Shown here in pieces: positions 1 through 12,000 of a stretch of DNA of 16,698 nucleotides. The notes under the pieces were generated by a model. The model was not told where the DNA came from. It saw only the letters and a program-made list of their open reading frames with translations, and made no database searches. Source of the DNA: Liolophura sinensis (lineage: Eukaryota > Mollusca > Polyplacophora > Chitonida > Chitonidae); the NCBI RefSeq assembly GCF_032854445.1, contig NC_088300.1:47592984-47609681 (forward strand), in the 5' to 3' direction. Within the stretch, counting starts at the first letter, position 1; each line of letters begins with the position of its first letter. The translations under genes and the position numbers were made by a program.

Positions 1-622
1 ATATTTAGCCTCTAAAACTTACTTTTCAATTTAGATGTTTTTATGGTCGCAGATGGATGTAGGCATGCTTTCGCCCCCTTCAGTGATAATAAACGGAGAT
101 GTTGAGTGTCCTCTAATATGAAGTAATGAGGGTCTTCAGGATAGGTTTTCTGTGCACACACACCAAGAAAATGAGAAGGCTGTGTAGTGATTGGGAATGT
201 GCTGGGTTGAATGGGGATGGCAGGATGGGTTGGGAGTCAGTACTGCCAGTCTATTCATTTCTGACATGATGCCACACAACAGCCGCTTTAGCAAGGCTTC
301 AGCTTTTTTGACCATCAGGTGTTTTAAGCAAACACAGTTTATAGCCAGAAGGGTCTGTGATATGCCAAATTTAGGCCGTGCAGTGTCAGGATGTTTTGAC
401 ATTGTCGAATATGAGTACCTCTGGGCTGGTCTGTGTAGGCTTCAGTGATAGTCTGCATCATTAGCTGTAGCTGCCCCAGCTTGAGATGTGACAGTTGTTA
501 ACAAGCCACGCAACCAGCCTCCTGTACTTAACCTAACTCACAAGAACACACCTGCTCTACCCTGTCAACAAATTATTTATATATGTATATTCTTTCACAT
601 GGGGTATATTGTGTATATAGTA

Positions 623-648
623 CAGGTGAAATTACACATTTTCACCTG
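623..648. repeat. Small hairpin with E-box arms
   Basis: Arms CAGGTGAAA (623-631) and TTTCACCTG (640-648) are perfect inverted repeats around an 8-nt loop. Each arm contains a CAGGTG/CACCTG E-box. No function can be assigned from sequence; it may be chance. Confidence 0.6.
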
Positions 649-1598
649 GATGACTCTCTCTCACTGATTGCAAACACGTGCAGAACAAAGGTGACATTTT
701 TCGGCACAGAGGTTAACTTGTAGACACTAATGAAACTTCTTTGTGTATACTCTGTCTCCCATGAAAGTCTTCTCAACTTTTCCAAGTGAACTGTAATTGA
801 TGAAGAGTTCTTTTGTTTTGTCACAATAAATGTTTTCATGTCGTTCAGCCTTGGCATGATATAATAGTATAGTTTCATTTACCAAAGGATTGTTGTTTGA
901 ATGATCTGTAATGTCTGTCAGTGTTAGCCACTCCTGTGTGGCTCATTCTGTTTGTGTTAAACCTTGTGTACAAGTAAAGCAGCAGATGCTTTCAGGGGTT
1001 TAGGATGAGTTAGAATGGATAGATACTTGACTGCCTTGATTTATGATAGCTTTGAAAAAAATTCCCAAGGCTGCAAAAATACATTTCTTGAAATAAGACA
1101 CGTGAGCATAAAATACGTTTGAAGGTGGCTGTCAAATTGTTTTACTGGATGGCTGAAAGTGATATAAAAATGTCAGTGAATTTGGGAAAGGACTTTTTTT
1201 TTGTCAGAGATGTAGCCATGACAGAAGGGATCTTTTGTTTGGATAGCATAAACAATTTGATAACGTATCTACATGTATGCCTTTTACATAAGTATGCAGA
1301 GTGCATGTATAGTGTAAGACAGAGTGATGCACGCTCAGTCAGACTGTAACCTAAATGTTGAGTTTTTGTACTATGGACATAGTGTGACACCCAAGCAAAT
1401 TTTGGGTAGGCTTTAATATTCCAATTAAAAAAATTGTTCATAGTACACAGCTCTTCATTCATAAGCCAGTGAGGTAGCATGATGAAATCTAGCATTTGGT
1501 GGTTTAAGCATCAATTATCAACAAGTGTGTCAGGTACAAAAAGGAGATGGGATGTGATTTACCCTGTATATTTGTACCTGATCCATGTGCTTCTTGTG

Positions 1599-1646
1599 TA
1601 CCTCGTTTTGCATACCTCGTTTTGCATACCTCGTTTTGCATACCTC
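1599..1646. repeat. 14-bp tandem repeat, 3.4 copies
   Basis: The unit TACCTCGTTTTGCA is repeated three times without change (1599-1612, 1613-1626, 1627-1640), then TACCTC (1641-1646). The perfect identity suggests recent expansion and probable length variation between individuals. Confidence 0.95.
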
Positions 1647-1663
1647 TAGTGCACATGCAGGAT

Positions 1664-1854
1664 TACTGTATTTTACCTGAAGTTTAGCATTTTTCAGATG
1701 ACACATTTTGCTTGATTCTGATTGATATATCCACATTATATAAGGCCACTTAACATTTTTTGGCGAAGTTTGATAAAGTTCTTATGAGAAAAACGGAAGT
1801 GGTAGCACCTAAAGTATTATTTGAAATCATTTACGTGTAGCTCTGAAAGTGCAT
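1664..1854 (+). repeat. Dispersed repeat, copy 1
   Basis: Homologous to 6264-6435 in direct orientation. Shared landmarks in order are TACTGTATTT, GAAGTTTA, a 24-bp block with a single mismatch (1703-1726 against 6305-6328), GAAGTTTGAT, a degenerate AAGTGxTxxxCCTAAA block, and CTxxxAGTGCAT at the end. No coding capacity or clear terminal repeats; probably fragments of an unnamed non-autonomous element. Confidence 0.7.
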
Positions 1855-3051
1855 CTGTGCAGTCGCAGATTGTGGGTGAAATACTGTGTTTACAATACTG
1901 TGTATGTTGATTTTTGCATGAAGAGAAAAAAGACAAATTTTTAAACAAGCATAAATTCAAAATATAAAGGTACAGAATTATTGAGTACACCTTACTTTTT
2001 CATTTTTCATTTTTTCAAAACTTTCATTTAACCAAATCAAAGGTCAAATTATTTTGTTCTATACAGTATTCGTAAAATAGATTTTTAAGAATATAAATCA
2101 TTCTCCCGAAGCCCATGAATTTCACTCAAAGGAAAAGAATTTACCTTATACATTAGCAGCATTGGCCCCTGGCGTGTGAGATTGCCTAACAAGATTAATA
2201 TAGTTAATGTTTGCGGATGTGTTGGGTGTACTCTCTCAGGTGTGGCCGTAGGGTTGTATCCTTATGGGCTTGTGCCATGACGTGTGGTAACAGGACCTTA
2301 TATTTTATCAGACTTCATGGTGTAGACTAGTCATTCTTAACTTATTTTTTTATCTTACCCACTTGTAATTTTATTGTCTCTGTGAGCAGACAATAGCTGT
2401 GGGCTTTTGTCAATACCCTCACCTCCCAGTATTAAACCGCATGCCAGAGGTATGTGGCAACAGGTCTGCTGGGCCCACGCAACTTTTTTTACCCAGAACA
2501 TGCCTGGACATGATAGTGTAAAATATAAATGGTGCTGTAATCCTTGTACATGTAGGTGTTGATAAAATGTGTCCCTTACACCTCATAGTGACCTGGGATG
2601 GCAAGAGGTTATGTCCGCCTTCCCAGAAATTCTAGGATTGTACGACAGTCACATGAATAATTGTTGTAGGAAATGGCCAATATTATGTTTTTGTTTCCTT
2701 TCTATGTTGTTTTATTTTGACATCTCTGTGACTGTCAGCTAGATGCATTATGGAATAAATACCTGTTTCCTGGCTCAGTATGGTGGTTTGGTCCTGCGCA
2801 GCAGTTTCCTGGATTTATTAACTTGATTGCTATAGCTTACATATTCCTGTACATGTAGGTGAAAAATCCTGAAGTACATGTAGGGCAGAAAAGACCAATC
2901 AAATAAAGAATAAAAGTAAATTTAATGTTAGTTTTTTTTTTCTGAAATTGAAGTATAATGCTAGAATATGGCTTTAAACTACATGGTATTGTGAAATAAA
3001 CAAACATTGTGCAACATGTTTATCATTAAGGAATGATTTTCTTTTTTACAG

Positions 3052-3090
3052 TACTCAGAGCTCGGAATCTAATATCTAAAGGAAAGGCTG
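3052..3090 (+). CDS. Exon a (first in window): C2 domain strand 1-2 and loop 1
   Basis: Acceptor TTTTTTACAG ends at 3051 and donor GTAAGT starts at 3091. The exon is 39 nt, entered at phase 1 and left at phase 1. It reads (V)LRARNLISKGKA followed by a split Gly, a close match to the first motif of class I FIP C2 domains (LxARxLxxKGKxG). Because the first codon is completed by a base from an upstream exon (G+TA = Val is the natural choice), at least one more coding exon lies 5' of this one. The position where Ca2+-dependent C2 domains carry the first loop-1 Asp is Asn (RNL). Confidence 0.9.
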
Positions 3091-6000
3091 GTAAGTATAG
3101 TATTGCTAATATTTTGTCTGCTTAGGATCGAAGTGAATTTACGTGTAGGTATGTAAAATGTACAGAAAGTGTGACCATTACCAACTGGGGACCTATCTCT
3201 GCTGTGATGAATCTATTGAACTATCCTCATAAAATTATCTAGAGGTAAAGATATTTTCTGCACATGTATCCAATGGTATTTGTAGCTCGTATCTGGCTTG
3301 AGCATGTTGTCTTGTGTCTTCAGCAGCATGTTATTCCAGTGAATCAGCACAGTACATACATGTATGTCATCATGGAGGCTGGCTTGCTTCAGTGAGATTG
3401 TGTTCTCATATAGCCTATTGTCCAGACAGACGTTTTCGTGGTACTCACATTTTTGTGTCAGTGCGAAAAAACGCATCATTTTGAACAGGAGGTGGATTGG
3501 ATCGTGTGAATGCTGTAGACTATAGTGTGTTCAGCAGTAATTTTTACACTGAAAAGTGTCACTTTTTCTGGCCTTGCGCTCAAAGTGTTAATACCACGAA
3601 AACCCATGAGGCGATGCTACTTGTAAAGGGTGTTGAAACATGATATTAAACTTCAGCCAAATAAGCTATAGACATCAGCATCAGTTAGGGTTAATTCTTT
3701 TGATTTACATTTGCTATTTCAATCTCTGTTTTGTCCTCCGCATACATGTACATATATAAATAAAGATTTATATGTTCTACTAGAGGTACATTTGCGTTTC
3801 ATGTGCCTGCAGGTGTTGTGGTGTAAATATTTTGCTATTCCGCAATATTATATGATTACAGCAGCTGGGGAAACTATGATTGTTGTGGGATCAATAAGTT
3901 CATCAGTGTATCCAGTGGGACATCTGTGAAAATCAATGACGGTCATGTAAACATTGCATTGAAATAAACCATTATCTGTACAATATGCAATATGAATATC
4001 AGTCTTATAGCTGCCAGAAATTTAGAAAATTGACATCCACACATTTTGATTGTGCCAAACAGCATTAAATGAGATTGGGCGTATTTCATACTTTTTGAGT
4101 AGAATTTGAGACTTTTGGATCACAGCTATTTCCATGTATGCCTATGTGCACATATGTATGTAACACCAGTAGAACTCCTGTATAATGGGAGCCAGACGAT
4201 GTTATCTCTAGTTACATGTAGATTTTGTGAAGCATGTAACTGCAGTAATACAGTCTCACCACACTGTATATGTGTACATGTATATCCTGTCGCTGTGTAC
4301 TAGGGTGTCTGGAGGCAGAAACGAGCTCGTGCTAATCTGATAAAAGGCGTGAAGGTGTATAATAATGCAGTGACTTAGTGTCACGCTATGTTTTTCAGAA
4401 TTTCTCAAGCAAATAACGCATGGTCCTGATAATTCATCAGTGTGACCTATGGCAGCAATTTATAGAGCATAAACTGCTCTATTGACCATTCTGACAAGTC
4501 ATAACTGCCCATAAAACTGCATACATTCATTTACATGAGGTAAAATTTAATGTCAATATATGTAGACATTTGAAAGCTATTGAATTCTTCACTTTTGTAG
4601 ACTTATACGTCTGTCTGTCGGCTGAATTAATGTGTCTATGTTAAGCAAAGTTAGTACAAATCATTCAGTTTTGTAGAGTTATATAAATGCACATGTACAT
4701 GCTGCTCATTTACATTTATGTGATGAAAAAAAATCATAACTGCTCTAAGCCTTCTTCAGATCTACACTGATAATAAAGAATTCAGATTTATTAGAGCCAC
4801 TCAGTTTTTTTGTCTGTAAAGTTATGTGCAGTCTTTCATAAAACAATGATAAGAATATGTCTGGTTGATATGTTACATGTATATAGTGGTAAACATTTTG
4901 AAAGAATTGCTCACTTGCCCAGAGCTTTGTGATAACAGATAGGACATATGGTGGTTGGGTGTAGAATTGATAAACAGAAGTTGTGCCTTTGTCAGGCTGA
5001 TGTGACTCATTTGATTATCATGGCTGCTGTCAGGGTAATTTGGTGTTTGACTGAATGTCATGATCGCGTGTCACTGCCTGGCACGATAGATACATGTATG
5101 TTCAAATTCAGCCGAAAGTTTACATAAGAAATTATGTCATTTTCCAAAATTAACAAAAAATGAAGTTAGGCTTTTGTTTTATTTCACTATATTTAAATAT
5201 ACATTTGGTCAAGTTTGTTAATATAGTACTAAAAGTGAGTTTAGATTATTTTAATCTAGACAATGTAAAAACTGTAACAAGAAGGGTCTGAAAATGTTGA
5301 GATCAGCTAGGGTATGGCAGAATAAGTGGTATCTGTCTAGGTGACATGTACCTGTACATGTAGGCTAGGTACACAAACGCTTCCCCTCTGACATGGAGAT
5401 CTCTGTTTACTGTAGACTAACAAAATTATCTATTATACACACACCACATCTGTATAGGTGTTTCTGTTCAAGTTAGTTATTCCAATTGAGATGGGCATAT
5501 GTTGTTATTTTAACTACTACCAGGAGTAAAATATTCTGTAGTCTTATGCGAAGCTCTGTCCATCAGTGTAACAGAGAAATTCCATTATACTTGTAAATGG
5601 TCATGTATTTGCATGTATATGTGTCTGTATCCAGGTAGTTTACACCTGACTAGAATGACCATGTTACCTGTATAGACTGGTCGTCCATGTACATTTACCT
5701 TTGTGGAAATAAATCGAATTCTTTTGCATGTTAAACTTCTACTTTAATAACTGTGTTAATGAAGAACGGCATTATCTGTGTGTGACTGTTAACCAAAGAG
5801 AAAAAAAGGTTCATTAGGGAAACTGGAACAAATAGACCTGCATTAACAGTATTAAAAAAAGGCTAAAGTATACAAAAGGCAGGATGCTTTAATTTATATC
5901 TGGTATGCTGTTGCTGACAATTCATAGGAACTGGTTTACATGTATATATACTCAAATTTGTCAATTAATTTCCCCCGGGCTCTTCCGGGTTTCATGCCAC

Positions 6001-9000
6001 CATAATGCTGGCCGCTGTCGTATGAGTGAAATATTCTTGAATATGGCATAAAACAACATTCCGATAAATAAATTTGTAATTACTGAATTGCTTGTTTTGT
6101 CTTAGGAAGGGATTTTGAATTTTTTTATGAAGGTACGATGATATCTTCCTGGAAAAACGTCAGTTTTAGCACCAAAAGTAATATTCTACATGTATGGCGT
6201 TTATTTGCCATTTAACATTTACCTTTTGGGCAAAACAAAATGGAATGTTGAAAAATTTGGAGATACTGTATTTCCCCCCAGAAGTTTAACACTTTTCAAG
6301 TGCCACATTTTGCTTGATTCTAATTGATTTAAGAATTTATGTGAGAAGTTTGATTAATTTTTTTTTCACAAAAGTGTTGACCCTAAAACTAAAAAGGATC
6401 ATTCCAAGGTCTTTTTGTGCTTTCTCAGAGTGCATTTTTTTCATTACAACATAATAAGCTTGCAAGTGTATTGCAAATTCAGGGCTTCTCTCTGGCTGAA
6501 TGAAGACTTTTGAAAATACAACATGAATCCTGTTTAATAACTACAGCTATATATGTATCTTATTTTTCTGTCTCAGGAAACAATGATGTTTTCGTTACGA
6601 TCCAAGTTGGGAAGCAGAAATTTCAAACCTCAACCATCAAGAACGCCCACAACCCCGAATGGTTTGAAGAGTGTGATCTGTAAGTATCTCAGTCACATCT
6701 CTTCATACAACATCATGTATTAATATTTTCTGAATATTTTCGTTATCCAGTAAGTGCATATCAGTGTCAGGTGAGTGATAATGGATGTATGAGATCGAAG
6801 TTTATGAGAATTGCTTAATTAATGGGACGTTGTTGTCAGTCCAGTAATTTTGACTCAGGGAACAGTATTAACATTGAATGTTTTCTGATGTAAAACCCAG
6901 TGGTGTAAGAAATTTCTGGATCAGCATGTATTTGTTTGGGTAGTCACGCCTATGGGCTTCTCAGACTTGTACCTGTCACATACACACCTGTGCAGTTGTG
7001 TGGTCTGGTCTGGTGTGTGAAGCACATGTAGATAACTCTGTGACCTTTTGCCTTGTTATGCAACTGTCAGACAGCAGGTTTGGGAAGTGCAGCATCTGTT
7101 AGGATAAACACAGCCTGGGAATTACATCACCTGAACAGACAGGCTGTTTCTAAATACATGAAGTGGAGTGTTTTTGTAGTAATTCAGGAAAGTTTATCAA
7201 GGCATTTTAGCCCTTAGATACTGACACATGTAGCTTCTACCTTCAGATGTCCTAACTTCCTCTTTCCTTGACGTGTTATAAATCTTGGGGATTTCAAATC
7301 TAAAAAAAAAAAAAAAAAACGTCAGATGAGGAAATGCAATGAGGAAAATTTATGACCTGAATACATACATGTAACATCAATTTGTATTACAAATGCATGC
7401 ATTCATTCACAGTACTTGCATGCTAGTTTATTTGTACTTTATTTTTGTAGCTTGTTAAACATTCATATCATACATGCTTGTTAAAAAGCTAAAAAATTAA
7501 AGTGACACGAAGAAAAAAAAATGATGAAAAGAGCCACATTTATATGTAACAATATGCATATACATGTTAACTGTCTTAATTTGCTGGGCAATGATTATTA
7601 TGATGAAGACGTAAACGGGAATATTTAATTATGCTTTATGTAGTGTTAATGCTAATTTACAAGCTCACGTTTAGCCTGCTTGTTTCGAAAATTGTAATAA
7701 CTCTGTGTTATCTGTGAACATGTGTGATGATGTACATTGAGGCTTACCTGCAGAAGGTTGATATTTCTTTACTATATGACTACATGGCTATTTGCATAAA
7801 CTTCTTTACTTGATAATTTCATGTTTTATTTGTTTATATTCTGTTCCTGTCAGGTGAATGAAGCTCAGGTTTATATGCTATGTTGTGAACGCTTTTGTTA
7901 TAGGGAGATCCCCAGTCTGCAGGATGATCTTGAGGTGACGGTGTACCACAGGAGTATCCTACAGGATGACTTCCTTGGCTACTGCTCCATCCCTCTGTCA
8001 GACTACAAGGTGTATGACAGACCCAAAAGCCAGTGAGTCTACAGTATTTTACCTCTTGCAGGATTGCAATGGCCAGACAAGAAAGGGTGCTGCATTTGAA
8101 ACCATGAACCTTTGGCCAATAAATTCACATGCTTTAAACTCTCAGTTTCCCCCCCAAGACTTTGCAAAGTTTTTTCCAGGCATAACAGTTAATAATGTCA
8201 TTAATATAAACACAGAGTGCGTGAGTAAGACATAAAATATGCTAAACAACAAAATAATTAAATGATGTTCGTTAACCTTGGCTAATTCAGATATGTCATG
8301 TTCAAACACATCCAAACACAACAGGTTTAGCTTATGTCATTATTTATATGAAGTTTAATGAGCAGATTGTCACACAACATTTTCAACATTTGACAGACTA
8401 CTTTAACTTAGTTGTGTTTTGAAAGTGAAGCATTTACTGTGTGGCCTGAGACAGCCTCAGATGATTTCAGTATGGTGTAAGCTTTGATGACCTGGGAAGT
8501 GTACTCATACATGGAGAATCATTTTGGTAGATATTGGCAAATGATCAAGCAAGGATAAGCTGTTCAGTCTGTTCAGCCATGTGTAGTACACTCTACATCA
8601 CTCACATCCCATCTCACTTCACTCATTGTGTGACAGATCTGATTATTGGCTGGTACTTTTTATCTCAATCTGTGCCTAGTGCTAAATCTGTTTGTATTTC
8701 TGGTATGTACATTGAAGGTTTCTGAGTTTGACAAGGTGTTAGTTTTGAAGCAGATATGAGACTGCATAATTTTGTCCTTCAGTGTATGAGATATTTAGAT
8801 AATGTATCCTCTTCAGTCATTATGGCAGGAGCATTGCATCCTTCCAAGCCACATTCTCTGAAAGACAGATTTTCCTTGGGATGTGGTGAAAACTTCCAAG
8901 CTTAAATTCATTGTAAAATTTCACCTCTTCCTCTCTTCTACTCCAGATGGGCATCTTTGGGATCTCGTCCAAAGAAACCGGACAACAAATATCGTGGAGA

Positions 9001-12000
9001 GCTTGAGTTTAGGCTGACATTTCATGTGAAGAGTTTGCCTAATGGAGACAGTCTGCGTAGAAAGAGACCATCTTCGTTCAGAACTGTGGCCTCAGCTGTT
9101 GGTGAGTGGCTGCTTTTTTTTTTTTTTTGGGCTGCTGTAAGTTTCTCATCAGTTTCAGTTCATAAATGGCTGGTAAATTAGGTACCAAAATATCTGCTGT
9201 CAGAGTTTTTCTACTATGAGATGATAAAATCCAGTTCTGTGTTAAAGAAAATTGTGTTAAAACAGTACAAGATTATTATACAGACATATATTTATTTATT
9301 TATTTAATTGATTGGTGTTTTACGCCGTACTCAAGAATATTTCACTTACACGACGGCGACCAGCATTATGGCGGGAGGAAACTGCAGAGTCCTGGGGAAA
9401 CCCACGACCATCTGCAGGTTGTTAACAGACCTTCCCACGTACAGCAGGAGAGCAAACCAGCATGAGCTGCACTTGAACTCACAGCGACCACATTGGTGAG
9501 AGGCTCCTGGGTCATTATTGTACAGGCATGTACCTGCCCATGTCATAGAGTACAGGCTAGTCCTACAAGTGCACTTTGATACAACAAATGTTATGGGGCA
9601 AAAGGACAACCTGTAACATGGTAACTTGAAACTTACGTATTGTTTGTATATTAAATTCAAATATACTATGGCCAGTTTTAAATTCCTGTTAGAAGATGAT
9701 TTCACAATCTAGGCATTGGTAGATGTAGGCTGTGAAAACACATGTAAGGAGAGACGCTGTGTTTTACTTAACAGGTGATAAATTAAAGTTAATAAGAAGC
9801 TCGTCATTTCGAGATAAACCCATGATGTCTTCAAATGGAGGAAGAACGGATTCAGTCCTGCACCGGACTTCCAGTGGCCACGTGGATAAAAATGGGCCCA
9901 TTGGTGGACCTTCAGATCTAAACGAGGAGAAAAACAACAGTACGTTAATGTTGGATCGATCGCCGGTAAGAAATCACCTGCAGTATTTATATACTGTGGT
10001 AATCACATCTTCAAGAGTTATGCATGCACTGTATATAAAGGTCATGGTTGTACTCTACATCTATACTGAAAAGAACATGTCTCATTTATAAGGAAACTCT
10101 TACTAACCATAGGTATATACACATATCTTTTGTGCATATCTTTCTCTTTGGCAGCAAGTTGGCAAACATTAAAATTGCCATCTTGAATTTTATACACTAA
10201 TTATACATTACATGTGTTTAGGCTGTTAAATGCATATGAATTTTATAGCCTGCAGACTTTTAGCAAATAGGTAGTTGTTTTCACAGCTGAAAGGTGCAGT
10301 CCATATATCTTTGTATTTACTGTAGATTAAATTACTAATTATACAACTGTTTTACTTGTTATTTAGTTTAAGTTTACTTTCCTTGAGTATGTAGCCAGTG
10401 AAAAGGAAACCTTTCCGTCCCAAAATAGTTTGGGCCAAAGCTGTGTATATTAAATTGTTCATTGAAGGTCAAACTCCTAATGTAGTAAAACTCATAGTAC
10501 AAGAGGGAAATTATCAAAATGGCTTTTGTCTGAGTTGCCAGTGCAGAGGAAAAGGTAGCTTACATCACTATTTACATGTTTTGTTTACATGAGAAGGTTT
10601 TGTGGGGTACATGTAGTCCTCAGATTTTAATTTATGCATGGATGAATTGCTTCATTTATTGTTAACTACAGTTTATACAGTTTTATTTTCATTACCTTTC
10701 TGCGTAACTGTCGAATACTGGTCACATTTGTGTTTAGTTTGTCTTCTTTCTTGTTTAAAACTGTACTGTGTGTAAAGCGTTTATTTGTGTTTGAAATTCC
10801 TGCCTTGTGCTGGTATTGGATAGTGATGTGTCGATGATTGACTGGTGTAAGAACAACTTTATTTGCATCTGTTATTACCAGAGGCAGAGAGAGTTTCCAG
10901 CTTATGATGAGACGCGGGATGATAATGAGTCTGGGGTTGGTACATTTCATCTTTACAGCATGCTTATCAGGGCTTGGGATAATGGTGATTGTTGTAACAC
11001 ATACTGACACTATGTAAACATGCTGGATCTGTTGCATAATGGGATGGGGATTGCCCTGAGATGAAGTGCATGCTCATGTATAAAGCTCTTCTACACTGCA
11101 CGATGGGAACAAAATCATCACATTTTAGTTTTCTAAACTCCTCTTGAAATTTATAAGGTTGGAAAGACGGTTTAGTGTGAATATCCCCCACCATGACTTT
11201 ATGTTGGTGTTTCACGTACTTGTGGCAATAGAGCATGCCATTGGTCACACATTTTGTTTAGTGACATGAAGAATGTGTACAAATGCTGGTATTCTTGTTA
11301 GAGTTATCTCCCCTTAAACCTAGGCTGTAGCTTTTGGCAGTACACATACTATTAAAATATGCTCAAAGCACAGATGGGTTTTCGTAATAAAGCAAGGTAA
11401 TAAGAAATACTAAGTAGTTGTGCTTCCATAACTTTCTAACATGGTCTCAAGGCTTTCTATTTTTGTTTGGTATTTCCGTTTGGGTAAACATGTAGTGAGC
11501 ATTTTTGCCGTAGATGTGTCGGCTTACTAATCTGTGAGACGTGCATGATTTTTGCTGACATGTACATGCTGTTTTTATATTGTAAATGTGTTAAATTTGT
11601 GCATGGTTTTTGCTTTAAATAACATTTCATGTTTGTTTTTAATGGCCTAGCAAAGTTTTTGTTAACTGTAACATGATGATATTGGTGTGTGGATAAACAC
11701 ACAATGTTTGTTACGACTTTGACACTGTAAACAAGTGCTTGCTCTGTTTTGCTGATGTAGAATTAACATCTCCAACATGTTAATTATCATGTCAATTAAT
11801 GTTCCATATGGCATGTCCACATAGGAGCTTTCCGTTACATCTTTTTCATTGTGCTAAGGTAATACCTAGGTAGTGGTTGTACCTTAAATATCTGTAGAAA
11901 CTCCAGTACCTACTTTCATACATGTACATTAAAACCTTTCACTGTTTGGCCAATCAGATTCTTGCTTCCATTTTTTGAAAAGAGAAACTTTCTCTTTTCA

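Larger units (their letters stand above)
1..3051 (+). other. Non-coding: presumed 3' part of the upstream intron
   Basis: About 3 kb of AT-rich sequence with no long open frame and no segment resembling the expected first exon (Met, a Trp-x-Pro-Thr motif and the first C2 strand, ending at phase 1). It contains the 14-bp tandem repeat, one dispersed-repeat copy, a small hairpin and four TACATGTA octamers. I see no promoter features such as a TATA/initiator pair or CpG-rich stretch. The simplest reading is intron with the first exon beyond the left edge. Confidence 0.7.
3091..6576 (+). other. Intron a-b (3.5 kb)
   Basis: GTAAGT...TCTCAG. It carries eleven TACATGTA octamers, the + strand SINE fragment and the second dispersed-repeat copy. 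No ORF in it resembles FIP or any other protein, and I see no RNA gene. Confidence 0.85.

Noticed and set aside
136-448. Overlapping open frames on both strands (85 and 88 codons)
   Set aside because: No recognisable domain, AT-rich intron-like composition, and both strands open over the same bases; chance.
1119-1495. Open frames of 76 (+) and 117 (-) codons
   Set aside because: The residues look random (many Cys/His/Tyr from AT-rich DNA), with no splice-site fit to the gene and no family resemblance.
1599-1646. CRISPR-like array
   Set aside because: Units are contiguous 14-mers without spacers, in a eukaryotic intron.
7821-7903. Upstream extension of exon c, open from an ATG at 7821
   Set aside because: The frame is open but the sequence (LFIFCSCQVN...) breaks the C2 homology, and the previous exon joins perfectly at 7904 by phase 2.
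8033-8235. Open frame continuing past exon c
   Set aside because: It is in a different frame from exon c (the exon c frame stops at the donor), has no homology, and crosses a perfect GTGAGT donor.
9290-9520. A genuine tRNA gene
   Set aside because: Only a degenerate B box and half of a tRNA-like head followed by a SINE body and tail; it cannot fold as a tRNA.
9346-9705. Minus-strand 119-codon open frame
   Set aside because: Largely the SINE read on its own strand; not a protein gene.
10666-11248. Minus-strand open frames of 123 and 93 codons overlapping the candidate cassette exon
   Set aside because: No domain, biased low-information residues, no splice or promoter context; antisense chance frames.
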